A DNA stretch of 64,000 nucleotides, from positions 1,612,001 to 1,676,000 of the forward strand of contig NZ_CP094534.1 of the NCBI RefSeq assembly GCF_022811645.1. The letters run 5' to 3'. Origin of the DNA: Hymenobacter monticola (GTDB lineage: Bacteria > Bacteroidota > Bacteroidia > Cytophagales > Hymenobacteraceae). The position numbers and the translations under genes were made by a program. Under the pieces are notes generated by a model, which searched no databases, was not told the DNA's origin, and worked only from the letters and a program-made list of their open reading frames with translations. This document shows positions 17,726-26,912 of this stretch, piece by piece. The number at the start of each line of letters is the position of its first letter. Position 1 is the first letter of the stretch.

Positions 17726-18885
17726 GTCGACGCGGAGGCGGGCCTGCGGCTCGTCAGCTCCAGCGCGGCTAGTACAAACACCACGGGCAGCACCGGTGCC
17801 AGAAAGCGCACGTCCCAGTCGTCGACCGTGAGCATGATGATGGCCGTTTGCAGCAGGAAGATGGCGGCCAGAAAAAGGCGGGCCGGCCGCCAGATGTCGG
17901 CCCGGCGGGTGGCCCGGGCCGCCAGCCAGTAGCCGGGCCACAACACCAGCACGCCCAGCAGCCGATGCGCCAGCGAGTAGTGCGGCTTGAGGTAGCTGAC
18001 AAACACAAACAGCTTGCCCAGCATCAGACGGCCTAAATACACCGGGTTGTGCACGGCGAAGTACAGCACGCGAAGGGCTGGGCCGGTGCCGGGCGGGGGC
18101 ATTTGCAGCGGCGCGGCCTGGTGCACGGCCCACAGCTGGGAGCGGAAAATGAGCTCGCCGCGCTGGTAGGTATCCATTAGGAAGTAGGTAGCGAGCTGGT
18201 GGTTGAGGGCCGCCCACAGTAGTGGCGAGAGCAACAGCAGGCTTAGCAGGGCCGCGCGCCAAGGTCGGCGGTTGGGGGCGCGGCGCAGGGAATCGAGGCC
18301 GGCCAACCCGGCGGCCAGGGCCACCAAAAAGCCGTTGGGCCGGGCCAGGGCGGTGAGCAGCAGCAACACCAGAAACACCAGCCAGTGGCGCGGCCGGCCC
18401 ATCCGCAAGCGGGTGAAGGCACCGAACGACAAAGCCACCAGGCTGATGAACAGCGACTCGGTCAGCAGGAAGACGTTGAACGGCTGAATGTCGGGCCAGG
18501 CGATGAACAGGAAAGTCGTCAGCGCCGCGGCCCCGCCCAGGCCCCCGGCCAGGCGCCGTGTGCCCCGATAGATGGCCCGTGTAGCCAGGGCCGATACGGC
18601 CATTTGGCCCGCTACAATGCCCCACCAGCCCAGGCCCAGCCGCAGCCACAGGCTCTGGAACAGCGGGTAGAGCACGTAGCGCAGGTTGTGGCCGGGCTCG
18701 AAGTAGAATCGCTCGGCAATGTTGGTGGCGTAGGCCAGGTAGCGCCCGCTGTCGTTGGCAAAGTGCGGGCCGTGAAACTTGCGCAGGTACACCAGCTGCA
18801 CCAGCACCCACAGCGCCGCCAGCAGCACCGGGCAGTGCGGCGCCAACCGCTGGCTTAGCAACCGAAAAAACGAAAACACGCGCAT
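17710..18885 (-). CDS. GT-C-like integral membrane glycosyltransferase (putative)
   Basis: A 391-residue, highly hydrophobic protein with about 9-10 membrane segments. The first extracytoplasmic loop HFANDSGRYLAYATNI has the acidic position expected in GT-C (ArnT/PMT-like) transferases. LLTESLFISLVAL and an RPNG motif further in also recall this superfamily. No close family is recognised, so substrate and donor (probably a polyprenyl-phosphate sugar) are unknown. ATG 18885 (MRVFSFFRLL) is chosen over an N-terminal extension that overlaps the divergent DUF4230 gene. Confidence 0.65.
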   Translation of the reverse strand: MRVFSFFRLLSQRLAPHCPVLLAALWVLVQLVYLRKFHGPHFANDSGRYLAYATNIAERFYFEPGHNLRYVLYPLFQSLWLRLGLGWWGIVAGQMAVSALATRAIYRGTRRLAGGLGGAAALTTFLFIAWPDIQPFNVFLLTESLFISLVALSFGAFTRLRMGRPRHWLVFLVLLLLTALARPNGFLVALAAGLAGLDSLRRAPNRRPWRAALLSLLLLSPLLWAALNHQLATYFLMDTYQRGELIFRSQLWAVHQAAPLQMPPPGTGPALRVLYFAVHNPVYLGRLMLGKLFVFVSYLKPHYSLAHRLLGVLVLWPGYWLAARATRRADIWRPARLFLAAIFLLQTAIIMLTVDDWDVRFLAPVLPVVFVLAALELTSRRPASASTQPKR

Positions 18886-18949
18886 GGCCCGCAAAGCTAG
18901 GCCGCGCGCCGGGCCAACGCGCCGGGCCCACGGCCGTACGCTACCGTAT

Positions 18950-19585
18950 ATGAACCTTATTCGATTAATCCGCCGCCTGTTGCCGCTGCTGTTTCTAGTC
19001 GGGCTGGGCTGGTTTCTTTGGAAGAAAGTGGGGCCTACCCTAAACGACCTCAACCCCCTGGCCGACACCGAGCCCCGCGTCACGGTCACGCACAACACGG
19101 TGCTCACGCAGGTGGAGGCCCTGGGCCGGCTGGAACTGGTGCGCTACCGCTTCAAGGACGTGGTGGAGTACCGGCGCCGCACCTACCGCTTTTTGCCCGA
19201 GTCGAAGGTGGCGCTGGTGGTGGGCGGCGAAGCGGTGGGCTGCATCGACTTGCGCAAGCTCAAGCCCCAGGACGTGGTGCTCGAAGGCGACTCCGTTGTC
19301 CGGGTGTCGTTGCCAGCGCCCGAGCTGTGCTCGTTCCAGATTAACCACAACCAAAGCCGCGTTTTCAACACCGAAAACGGCTTTTTCAAAGATGCTGAGC
19401 TGGTGGACGAAGGCTACAAGTACGCCGAAGCCCAGGTGCGCAACGCCGCGCTGCAATCCGGCATACTGGCCCAAACCCAGCGCAACGCCGAGCAGATTCT
19501 GGTGCCCATGCTGCGCACCCTCACCGGCCGCCGCGTGATACTGGGCCAGCAAATGACGCTGCCCAAAGCCGGCCCCAAGCAGTAG
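18950..19585 (+). CDS. DUF4230 domain-containing membrane-anchored protein
   Basis: A 211-residue protein with one N-terminal helix (LLPLLFLVGLGWFLWKK) and a DUF4230 domain. Signatures are VLTQVEALGRLELVRYRFKD, VVGGEAVGCIDLRKL and the amphipathic EAQVRNAALQSGILAQTQRNA segment. Its function is unknown; the fold resembles SPFH-like membrane scaffolds. It diverges from the GT-C-like gene. Its TAG stop is the left terminal TAG of the palindrome 19583-19662. Confidence 0.82.
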   Translation: MNLIRLIRRLLPLLFLVGLGWFLWKKVGPTLNDLNPLADTEPRVTVTHNTVLTQVEALGRLELVRYRFKDVVEYRRRTYRFLPESKVALVVGGEAVGCIDLRKLKPQDVVLEGDSVVRVSLPAPELCSFQINHNQSRVFNTENGFFKDAELVDEGYKYAEAQVRNAALQSGILAQTQRNAEQILVPMLRTLTGRRVILGQQMTLPKAGPKQ

Positions 19586-19662
19586 CGTGGACTCTGTGAG
19601 TCCGCGCATGCCTGAACTGAGAAGGTCATTCGGCCCGGCGCAGACTCACAGAGTACACCCTA
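19583..19662. repeat. 80-bp palindrome that supplies both convergent stop codons
   Basis: The left strand starts TAGCGTGGACTC and the right strand, read on minus, starts TAGGGTGTACTC; both go on with TGTGAGTC. Arms (about 19587-19607 and 19638-19658) match at 19 of 21 positions. Each arm also contains a small self-palindrome (GACTC TGT GAGTC). The left TAG is the stop of the DUF4230 gene and the right TAG is the stop of recX. Confidence 0.85.
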
Positions 19663-20169
19663 TTCCTCGTCGTCTTCCGGCACCTTGCCCAGGTCATCGA
19701 GCACCATTTTAATCAGGTCCTGCTCGTAGCCTTTGCCCGTGAGGTACTGCGCGATTTTCTGGCGGCGGACGCGCGGGTTTTTCTCTTTTTCCTGCCGGTC
19801 TTTTTTCTCGGCCACGTCCACCAGGTTCTGGTAGTACTCATCGCCGTCAATTTCCTTCAGGCCCGCCTTGATGCAGAACTCGCTGATGCCTTTCTGCTTG
19901 AGCTCCTGCACAATGCGGCGCCGGCCCCACTTCTTGTGGCGGTAGTGGCCGCGCACAAACGCCTGGGCAAACCGCTGCTCGTCGAGCAGCTTCTCGCGGC
20001 TGAGGCGGATGATGATTTCGCCGGCTTCGTCCTCGTCGAGGCCATAGGAGCGCAGCTTCTGCTCCACTTCCTTGAAGGTGCGCTCCTGATAGGCGCAGAA
20101 GGCGGCAATTTTTTGCAGGGCTTCGCCGGGCGTGTACTGCTTGGGCGCTTTGTCGGGATTCTTGAACAT
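19660..20169 (-). CDS. recX: Regulatory protein RecX
   Basis: A 169-residue, helical, highly charged protein made of three-helix repeats typical of RecX, which binds and modulates RecA filaments in the cytoplasm. Signatures are FCAYQERTFKEVEQKL with LRSYGLDEDEAGEII, LLDEQRFAQAFVRGHYRHKKWGR, and the C-terminal RRQKIAQYLTGKGYEQDLI. ATG 20169 (MFKNPDKAPKQYTPGEAL) is chosen; the upstream extension has no family-like sequence. recA is not in the window. Confidence 0.9.
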   Translation of the reverse strand: MFKNPDKAPKQYTPGEALQKIAAFCAYQERTFKEVEQKLRSYGLDEDEAGEIIIRLSREKLLDEQRFAQAFVRGHYRHKKWGRRRIVQELKQKGISEFCIKAGLKEIDGDEYYQNLVDVAEKKDRQEKEKNPRVRRQKIAQYLTGKGYEQDLIKMVLDDLGKVPEDDEE

Positions 20170-20462
20170 GCAGTGGGTAAGGTAGCAGGCACGGCGGCCG
20201 TAGCCTACTACCCAACGCCACTGGTAAAAGTTGGGTTCGCACCGGTTAGCTCCGGCTATTGGGCAGCAGCACGGTGGGGCCAACAACTGCCATATCGAGG
20301 CCGGGCATCGTAGTAAGCTGAACGTTAACGCTTTTGCCTGAAGTGCGCGATTAATACCTAAAGCCGTCCGCTTTTCTACTCATTTTTAAGCCAGACGAGG
20401 CGCACAACCAATCGAAGCGCGTAAGGCTATTATCCTTCTTTTCCACATTTCCTTTTCGTTTT
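20170..20462. other. Divergent intergenic region between recX and the ferritin-like operon
   Basis: 293 bp with no gene or clear repeat. It must carry the recX promoter (minus) and the promoter of the ferritin-like pair (plus). Bases 20330-20460 become AT-rich. No perfect TAnnTTTG box was found. Confidence 0.4.
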
Positions 20463-21212
20463 ATGTACAACTCCCACAACCACTTTGCGGAACCTGCCGC
20501 CGACCCGGGCCAGGCCGCTAGCAGCGCCGTGGCCCGGCGCGATTTCCTGCGCTATTCGGGCGCGGGCCTTGCCATCGGTGGCCTCTGGCTGGCCGGCTGC
20601 TCTAAAGACAGCGACAACGTAGACCCCACCCCCGGGCTCATCGATGTAGGGAGCGGCGACCCAGGCATTCTGAACTATGCTTACGCGCTGGAGCAACTCG
20701 AAGCTGCCTTCTACACGCAGGTGGTGAGCTCGTTCTACACCGGGGCCACGGCGGCCGAGCAAGCCATACTGAAGGATTTGCGCGACCATGAAGTCATTCA
20801 CCGCGAATTTTTTAAGGCCGCGCTCGGGAGCGGGGCCATTAAGGCGCTGACGCCCGATTTCAGCAACATCGACTTCACGCAACGGACGACAACGTCGGGC
20901 AAAATGGGCGTGCTGAACGCGGCTAAGGCGTTCGAGGATTTGGGCGTGGCCGCCTACAACGGCGCCGGGCGTTTCATTACCAGCAACGACAACCTGGTGC
21001 TAGCCGGCAAAATCGTGTCGGTGGAAGCCCGGCACGCGGCCGCCATTCGGGAGCTATTGGGCACCAACACGTTCGTGGCCGACGACGTGGTGGACATCAA
21101 TCCCACGACTGGGACCGGGCAGGAGCGCTCGAAGCGCCCGCAGGCCGTGCTGGCCATTGCCAACACCTTCCTGGCCAACGGCTCCAAGCTCAGCGCCACC
21201 AGCTTTGTATAA
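20463..21212 (+). CDS. Ferritin-like domain protein with Tat/lipoprotein signal
   Basis: A 249-residue protein. The N-terminus carries a twin-arginine motif ARRDFLRYSGAG, a hydrophobic stretch and a lipobox LAGC, so it is probably Tat-exported and lipid-anchored. The rest is a Ferritin_2-type four-helix domain, with [48 protein letters not shown] and [16 protein letters not shown] supplying Glu/His pairs that could bind a di-metal centre. The reaction is unknown. It is followed 44 nt later by a second ferritin-like gene. Confidence 0.85.
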   Translation: MYNSHNHFAEPAADPGQAASSAVARRDFLRYSGAGLAIGGLWLAGCSKDSDNVDPTPGLIDVGSGDPGILNYAYALEQLEAAFYTQVVSSFYTGATAAEQAILKDLRDHEVIHREFFKAALGSGAIKALTPDFSNIDFTQRTTTSGKMGVLNAAKAFEDLGVAAYNGAGRFITSNDNLVLAGKIVSVEARHAAAIRELLGTNTFVADDVVDINPTTGTGQERSKRPQAVLAIANTFLANGSKLSATSFV

Positions 21213-21256
21213 TCCGGTTGGCGCCATCCCCTTATCCTTTCTAAATCAGCTTCAAC

Positions 21257-22261
21257 ATGGACTTATTTCAAATCATTGACGATATCGCCAAGGTCGACCC
21301 CGAGGTGTACGACCGGTTCGACTCGCGTCGGGCGGCGTTTCGCAACTTCCTGGGTTTTGGCAAAAAAGTGACGGCCGCTGCCCTGCCGCTGGCGCTGCCT
21401 GCCCTGTTCAACAAAGCCTACGGCCAGACCACCGGCGGCAGCGGCCTGCCCCAAATCGTGAGGGACACCCTGAACCTGGCCCTGCAGCTGGAATACCTCG
21501 AAAAGTATTTCTACCAAACGGCGCTGGCTTCAAGCATTCTGCCGGCCGGCTCGGAACAGCGGGGCGCCATTGAGATTATTCTCAATGATGAAAACCTGCA
21601 CATCAAAACCCTGACCAGCGTGCTGAAAAGCGACGCCATCCCCGACCCCGGCCGGAGCGGGTTCGACTACACGGGCTCGCAAACCAACCGCCGGGCCAAG
21701 CTATTCCCCTCGCTCGGCGACGCTACCACCCCCAACACGGGCAACTTCACGAATCTGGCGGAATTCCTGATGGTGGCGCAGCAGTTCGTCGACACCGGCG
21801 TGCGCGCCTATAAAGGCGGTGCCCCCAATCTGAACACCCCTACCACGAAAGACATCCTGGAAGCTGCCCTCAACATTCACTCGGTGGAAGCGCGCCATTC
21901 TTCGCGCATCCGCTCGCTGGTGCGGGGCGGCATTGCGAGCACCAGCCTGCCCAAAAGCTGGATTGCGCCTGCCGAAACGCCCGCCACGCCGCCGCTGCCC
22001 AACAACGGCGTCGCCGGTGCGCCGGCGGCCGTTGGCCCCTACAATGCCGGTGCGCCCGCCACGGGCACGGCCCCGGCCTCTTATTTCCCCGCCGAAAGCA
22101 ACGCGAGCCAGGGCAACCCGGCCGTGAACGTGCAGACGCTGGTGCCCACCGGCGGCTCGGCCACGGCCGGCGCCGAGGCCTTCGACGAGCCACTGGATGC
22201 GGCTACGGTGAAAGCCATTGCCAAAAACTTCGCGGCCAACCCCACTGCGCTGTTCAACTAG
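21257..22261 (+). CDS. Ferritin-like domain protein (second of the pair)
   Basis: A 334-residue Ferritin_2-type protein. The signal-like segment is unusual, starting with a charged helix (MDLFQIIDDIAKVDPEVYDRF) followed by RRAAFRNFLGFGKK, then the hydrophobic VTAAALPLALPALF, so a Tat-like export with a long n-region is likely. Ferritin-like helices include LALQLEYLEKYFYQTAL, IEIILNDENLHIKTL, FLMVAQQFVDTGVRAYK and HSVEARHSSRIRSLV. A Gly/Pro/Ala-rich C-terminal region (about 240-300) is low-complexity. It is in one operon with the preceding gene; two hairpins follow. Confidence 0.85.
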   Translation: MDLFQIIDDIAKVDPEVYDRFDSRRAAFRNFLGFGKKVTAAALPLALPALFNKAYGQTTGGSGLPQIVRDTLNLALQLEYLEKYFYQTALASSILPAGSEQRGAIEIILNDENLHIKTLTSVLKSDAIPDPGRSGFDYTGSQTNRRAKLFPSLGDATTPNTGNFTNLAEFLMVAQQFVDTGVRAYKGGAPNLNTPTTKDILEAALNIHSVEARHSSRIRSLVRGGIASTSLPKSWIAPAETPATPPLPNNGVAGAPAAVGPYNAGAPATGTAPASYFPAESNASQGNPAVNVQTLVPTGGSATAGAEAFDEPLDAATVKAIAKNFAANPTALFN

Positions 22262-22275
22262 CGCAAGCAGCAAGA

Positions 22276-22320
22276 GCCGGTCGGGGGCTGCACAAGCCCC
22301 CGGCCGGTTGGGGCTTTGCT
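22276..22320 (+). terminator. Terminator-like hairpin after the ferritin-like pair
   Basis: A GC-rich stem of GGGGGCT and AAGCCCCC, with CCGG flanks, is followed by a short T-containing tail. Confidence 0.6.
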
Positions 22321-22338
22321 TAAAAAGAACTGATTAGC

Positions 22339-22390
22339 GCCCCGGCGGGGCAGCCTTCGCCCCGAAGGCTGCCCCGCCGGGGCTTTTATT
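22339..22390 (+). terminator. Strong rho-independent terminator
   Basis: A 20-bp perfect stem starting GCCCCGGCGGGGCAGCC, a 5-nt loop and the run TTTTATTT. It closes the ferritin-like operon. Confidence 0.9.
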
Positions 22391-22477
22391 TGGAGTAGTG
22401 CAGCCCGGCTTTCAGGCCCGCGCCAACATTTTACATCGAGGGCCGTTCAGCGTGCTGACCCTTAATCCAGTCGCCCT

Positions 22478-23683
22478 ATGTCCTCTCTACATTCGCTAGC
22501 CCAGGCCGCCGGCCAGCCGCTGCCGCGGCGTTCCTTCCTGCAATATACCGGTGCTGGCGTGGCCGCCGGCAGCCTGTGGCTGGCGGGATGCAGCAAAAAA
22601 GAAGACCCTGTGGTGCCCACCACGCCGGCTCCTGCCATTGCTAGCTTTTCGCCTGGCAGCGGGGCACCCGGCGCGGCCGTCACGCTCACCGGTACCAACT
22701 TCACGGGCGCCACCGCCGTCACGGTGGGCGGCGTGGTGGCTTTCTTCAATGTGGCAGGGCCCACCACCATCAACCTGCTGGTGCCGGCCACGGCCCAAAC
22801 GGGCGCCATTGTGGTCACCACCCCAGGCGGCACCGCCACCAGCAGCAGCTCTTTCACAGTGCTGCCCGCCACGCAGGCGGCCACCATCACCGGCTTTACG
22901 CCCAGCAGTGCGGCGCCCGGCACCGTGGTCACCGTGAGCGGCACCAACTTGGGCGGCGCCACGGCCGTGACGCTGAACAACGTGGCCATTACCGGCTTCA
23001 CGGTGGTAAATGCCACCACCATCACCTTCACTGTGCCCGCTGGCGCCGCCAGCGGCCTGCTAGTCGTGACCACGCCTGCTGGCACCGCTACCAGTAGCAT
23101 ATCCTTCACGGTGCTGGTAGCCCTGGTAAATGTGGGGACGGGCGACGTAGGCGTGCTCAACTACGCCTACGCCCTCGAGCAGCTCGAAGCGGCCTTCTAC
23201 ACGCGGGTGCGCACCGGTGCCTACTACACCAGCCTGGCCGCCGGCAGCGCCGAAAAGCAGATGCTCGACGACCTGTACTACCACGAAATCATACACCGCG
23301 AATTTTTCAAAGCCGCCATCACTACCGGCCGCATCACCGATGGGCTGGTGGCTGATTTTTCCGTCATCGATTTTAACAACCGCGCCGGCGTGCTGACGAA
23401 TGCCAAGACTTTCGAGGACCTGGGCGTGGCGGCCTACAACGGAGCGGCCCGCTTCCTCACGTCTCCGGCTTATCTGGCCCTGGCCGGCAAAATTGTATCG
23501 GTAGAAGCGCGCCACGCTGCTTTGCTGCGCGATTTGTTGCAGGAAGGCAATTTTGTGGGTAGCGACGTGGTGTCGGTAACATCCACTAGTTTGGAAATCA
23601 GCAAGCTTCCTGCCGACGTGGTGGCCGTGGCCAACAACTTCCTGGCGGTCGGCTCGAAGCTCGACGTGTCGGGGCTGGTGTAG
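22478..23683 (+). CDS. Ferritin-like lipoprotein with two IPT/TIG domains inserted
   Basis: A 401-residue protein. A Tat motif [12 protein letters not shown] and lipobox LAGC are followed by two tandem IPT/TIG Ig-like domains (about 52-130 and 132-213, each starting [12 protein letters not shown] or similar and ending TSSxSFTVL). The ferritin-like domain (about 218-401) is closely related to that encoded at 20463, with [32 protein letters not shown] and [15 protein letters not shown]. The IPT pair acts as a spacer or binding module between lipid anchor and catalytic domain. The gene is an evident paralogue of the 20463 gene plus a domain insertion. Confidence 0.87.
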   Translation: MSSLHSLAQAAGQPLPRRSFLQYTGAGVAAGSLWLAGCSKKEDPVVPTTPAPAIASFSPGSGAPGAAVTLTGTNFTGATAVTVGGVVAFFNVAGPTTINLLVPATAQTGAIVVTTPGGTATSSSSFTVLPATQAATITGFTPSSAAPGTVVTVSGTNLGGATAVTLNNVAITGFTVVNATTITFTVPAGAASGLLVVTTPAGTATSSISFTVLVALVNVGTGDVGVLNYAYALEQLEAAFYTRVRTGAYYTSLAAGSAEKQMLDDLYYHEIIHREFFKAAITTGRITDGLVADFSVIDFNNRAGVLTNAKTFEDLGVAAYNGAARFLTSPAYLALAGKIVSVEARHAALLRDLLQEGNFVGSDVVSVTSTSLEISKLPADVVAVANNFLAVGSKLDVSGLV

Positions 23684-23799
23684 GCGCTTGGGGCCGGTGC
23701 GGCCAGCGCCCACCGGACAGGCAACTCGGGAGCCGCCTTTGGTATCTGCGCTCCCGGAGGCCGTAACTTGGCTGGCCTTCTTTTTCTGCGCGCTACCCT

Positions 23800-26448
23800 A
23801 TGCCTTTGTCTGCTTACCGTTTTCTGGTCGTTGTTTTATTACTGAGTGGGATGTCCGGCCTGAGCCATGCCGGCGTCATTAAGGGCACGGTGAGCGGCAC
23901 GGGCGGGCAGGGGCTGGCGTTTGCCAACGTGGCCGTGCGCGGCTCGGCCACCAGCACCGGGGCGAATGAGCAAGGCCAGTACCAGCTGCGCCTGCCGGCG
24001 GGGTCGGTCGAGCTGGTGTTTCAATACGTGGGCTACCGGCCGCAGACGCGCCCGCTACGCGTGCCGGGCGGCGACTCGGTGCTGACCCTGAACGTGACTT
24101 TACAGGCTGAGGCCTACAACCTGGGCGAGGTGCTGGTGAAATCTTCGGACCGCGACCCGGCCTATGCCATTATTCAGCAGGCGCAGCAGTGGCGCGCCTA
24201 CCACCGGCGCGAGGTGGCCGCCTACCGGGCCCGCATCTACATCAAAAGCCTGGGTCGCATCGACGACACGCCCGCCAAAATCATGGGCCTGTTCAAGCTG
24301 GGCCCCGACATTAAGAAGGGCATCTTCTACCTGTCCGAAAGCCTGTCCGACATCAGCTTCACCCAGCCCAACGTGGTGAAGGAGCGCATGATATCGAGCC
24401 GGGTGAGCGGCGACTCGCGCGGGCTGAGCTTCAACCGGGCCAGCGCCGGGCGCAACCTGGGCTTCTATGAGAACCTGATAAAGCCGGCGTTTTCGGAGCG
24501 CGGGTTTGTGTCGCCCATTGCCAGCAACGCCATGCTGTTCTACAAATACGAGCTGGTGGGTAGCACCCCGCAGGGCGGCGAAACGGTGCACAAAATCCGC
24601 GTGATTCCGCGCCGCCGGACCGACCCGGTTTTCTCGGGCTACATCTACATCGTGGACGGCTCGTGGCGCATTCACTCCGTCGATTTGAACCTGGACAAGG
24701 ACGCCCAAATTGACTACGTCGACAACCTGACTATTGCCCAGCAATACGCCCCCGCGCCCGGCAACCCCAACGTGTGGCTCATTCAGTCGCAGCAGGTGCG
24801 GGCCAGCTTGTCGGGGCTGGGCTTCAAGGGCTCGGGCTACATCAACGCCGTGCTCTCGAACTACGCGGCCGTGGTGCCCACCTACCCGGCCCCGCCCGAG
24901 CCCAAAGCCGCGCCGCCGGTGGTGGCCGAGGCCAAGCCGGACGCGCCCGTGGGCCAGGAAACCGCCGCTCAAATCCGCAAGCGCAGGCCCGACCTGGGCG
25001 GCCTCAACCGCCAGGTGCGCAAGCAGGTGAAGCAGGCCCGACGCGACTCGGTGAAAAATGACCCCTTTGCCAGCATGGGACGCGGCGAGGTGCAGCGCAT
25101 TGAGAAAGGCGCCAACGAGCGGGATTCGGCCTACTGGGACGCCGTGCGTCCGGTACCGCTCACGCTGGAGGAGAAGAAGGACTACCACGTGAAAGACAGC
25201 ACAGAGGTCATCCGCAACTCGCGCCCTTACCAGGACTCGCTGGACAAAAAGCGCAATGAGTTCGAACCCATCGGCCTGCTGATGGGCGGCTACACCCACC
25301 AGAACACGTTCAAAAAGCAGTCGGTGCGGGTGTTGCCGGTGGCCCAGATTATTCAGTACAACACCGTGGAAGGCGTGGTGCTCAACGCCCAGGCCATTTT
25401 CAACAAGTACACCGACGACCGCCGGTTTTTCAATATCACGCCCACGCTGCGCTATGGCTTCAGCAGCGAGCAGCTCAACCCCAGCCTGAGCGCCACCTGG
25501 CAGCTGCACCCGGTCCGGATTAAGCAGGTGGGGCTGGTGGCGGGCCGCACCGTTGAGAACTTCGACAAGAACTCGCAGCTCACACCTTTCATCAACTCGG
25601 CGTACACGCTGTTCGACAACCGCAACTACGCCAAGCTTTACCGCCGCGACGGCGCCGAGTTCACCTACCTCACCGAGCCGGTGAACGGCCTGAACCTGCG
25701 CGCCACCGCCGGCTACTTCGACCGCCACGAGCTCTACAACACCACCGATAAGCTCATCCACGACGTGCCCGGCCGCGCCTTCACTTCCAACCGCCCGATG
25801 AGCGACGAACTGCCCGATACCGGTTTCGGCCGCAGCCAGATTCTCACAGTGGGTTTGTCGGTAGACTATCGGCCGGGCACCCGCTACATCAACCGGCCCG
25901 ACGGCAAGTTCAACCTCGGCTCGAAGTGGCCTACTTTCAACGTGCAAGGCCGCCTGGCCGTGCCCGGCGTGCTCGATTCTGACGTGCGCTACCTGCTGCT
26001 GCAAGCCGGCGTGCGCGACAACCTCTCGCTGGGCCTGCTGGGCAGCAGCAGCTTCCGCGTGAACGTGGGCGGCTTCGTGGGCCGGCAGCAGGGGATGACG
26101 TTCATCGACTACCGCCACTTCTCTGGCAACCAAACCCTGCTCACCGGCAACTTCAGCTACTTCCAGCTGCTCGACTACTACCGCTTCAGCACCAACAACT
26201 CCTACCTCGAAGCCCACTACGACCACCATTTCAACGGCTTCTTCCTCAACTACGTGCCCCTGCTGCGCAAGCTGAAATGGCAGGAAGTAGCGTCCCTCAA
26301 CTACCTGAAAACCGCTCAGGCCGGACACTATGTGGAAGTGGGCGTGGGTATTGAGCACATTATCAAAGTGCTGCGGGTTGATTTCTACACCGCCCTGCAA
26401 AGCGGCGAGAGGCTGGGCACGGGCTTCCGGATTGGGATGGGTTTCTAG
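23800..26448 (+). CDS. DUF5686 and carboxypeptidase-regulatory-like outer-membrane protein
   Basis: An 882-residue protein. It has a signal peptide (to about residue 25), then a carboxypeptidase D regulatory-like beta domain (GVIKGTVSGTGGQGLAFANV, about 25-105). A DUF5686 region with DRDPAYAIIQQAQQWRAYHRREV and IKSLGRIDDTPAKIMGLF follows, then a C-terminal beta barrel ending in Phe (GTGFRIGMGF). It probably sits in the outer membrane; function is unknown. It stands alone between a short hairpin at 23728-23757 and the terminator at 26521. Antisense reading frames over this gene are codon-bias shadows. Confidence 0.9.
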   Translation: MPLSAYRFLVVVLLLSGMSGLSHAGVIKGTVSGTGGQGLAFANVAVRGSATSTGANEQGQYQLRLPAGSVELVFQYVGYRPQTRPLRVPGGDSVLTLNVTLQAEAYNLGEVLVKSSDRDPAYAIIQQAQQWRAYHRREVAAYRARIYIKSLGRIDDTPAKIMGLFKLGPDIKKGIFYLSESLSDISFTQPNVVKERMISSRVSGDSRGLSFNRASAGRNLGFYENLIKPAFSERGFVSPIASNAMLFYKYELVGSTPQGGETVHKIRVIPRRRTDPVFSGYIYIVDGSWRIHSVDLNLDKDAQIDYVDNLTIAQQYAPAPGNPNVWLIQSQQVRASLSGLGFKGSGYINAVLSNYAAVVPTYPAPPEPKAAPPVVAEAKPDAPVGQETAAQIRKRRPDLGGLNRQVRKQVKQARRDSVKNDPFASMGRGEVQRIEKGANERDSAYWDAVRPVPLTLEEKKDYHVKDSTEVIRNSRPYQDSLDKKRNEFEPIGLLMGGYTHQNTFKKQSVRVLPVAQIIQYNTVEGVVLNAQAIFNKYTDDRRFFNITPTLRYGFSSEQLNPSLSATWQLHPVRIKQVGLVAGRTVENFDKNSQLTPFINSAYTLFDNRNYAKLYRRDGAEFTYLTEPVNGLNLRATAGYFDRHELYNTTDKLIHDVPGRAFTSNRPMSDELPDTGFGRSQILTVGLSVDYRPGTRYINRPDGKFNLGSKWPTFNVQGRLAVPGVLDSDVRYLLLQAGVRDNLSLGLLGSSSFRVNVGGFVGRQQGMTFIDYRHFSGNQTLLTGNFSYFQLLDYYRFSTNNSYLEAHYDHHFNGFFLNYVPLLRKLKWQEVASLNYLKTAQAGHYVEVGVGIEHIIKVLRVDFYTALQSGERLGTGFRIGMGF

Positions 26449-26520
26449 GGCCGCCAAGGGGTACGTCCTCGCCATTACATTACACCAGAGGTACCCGTCA
26501 CGGCAATCAGAGAAATGAGA

Positions 26521-26553
26521 AAAGCCCCCGAAACCGAGTTTCGGGGGCTTTTC
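26521..26553. terminator. Bidirectional terminator between the DUF5686 gene and the PID-CTERM gene
   Basis: A perfect stem AAAGCCCCCGAAAC with its complement (loop CGA), flanked by A and T runs, sits between convergent genes. Confidence 0.88.
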
Positions 26554-26573
26554 AATGCAAATCAACAAGCAGT

Positions 26574-26822
26574 CTACCGGCTGGGGGCGGCAGCGCGCTT
26601 GCTTTGACGCAGGCGCTTGAGGCCGTAGGCGGCGCCGGCGGCCAGCAGCAGCGAAGCGCCCCCATCGAGCGGAACGTCGGTGGGATTGGTGGGGGTGACG
26701 GGCGTGCCCGGACCCGGGCCGCCGCTGCCGGGCTGGGCCAGCACCGGCGTCAAGCCACCTGCCAACAAGCATACGCCGGCCGCGGCAACGAAAAGGCGAA
26801 GAGTTGAGGTAATCATTTTCAT
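26574..26822 (-). CDS. PID-CTERM sorting-domain small exported protein
   Basis: An 82-residue protein with a signal peptide (MKMITSTLRLFVAAAGVCLLAGG), a short Gly/Pro/Thr linker, and a C-terminal signal DVPLDGGASLLLAAGAAYGLKRLR. The latter matches the PID-CTERM type sorting signal: a P-(I/L)-D-G-G motif, one hydrophobic helix and a basic tail. Such proteins are thought to be processed at the membrane by a dedicated protease. It lies just downstream of the large T9SS protein gene, but 90 nt apart. Confidence 0.8.
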   Translation of the reverse strand: MKMITSTLRLFVAAAGVCLLAGGLTPVLAQPGSGGPGPGTPVTPTNPTDVPLDGGASLLLAAGAAYGLKRLRQSKRAAAPSR

Positions 26823-26912
26823 GGTGAGGAGCTGAAAGTCGTTGGAAATGAAACGCAGGCCCAACCAAACCCCGGAGGCACAAAGACCTCCGGGGCCGGG
26901 TGGGTTAAGCCA

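Noticed and set aside
24100..26883. A 927-codon open frame antisense to the DUF5686 gene, and similar long antisense frames (for example 46025-48076, 29937-31331, 37156-38310)
   Set aside because: They mirror real genes with high GC third positions; their translations are rich in His, Gly, Arg and Ala with no domains, the usual shadow pattern.
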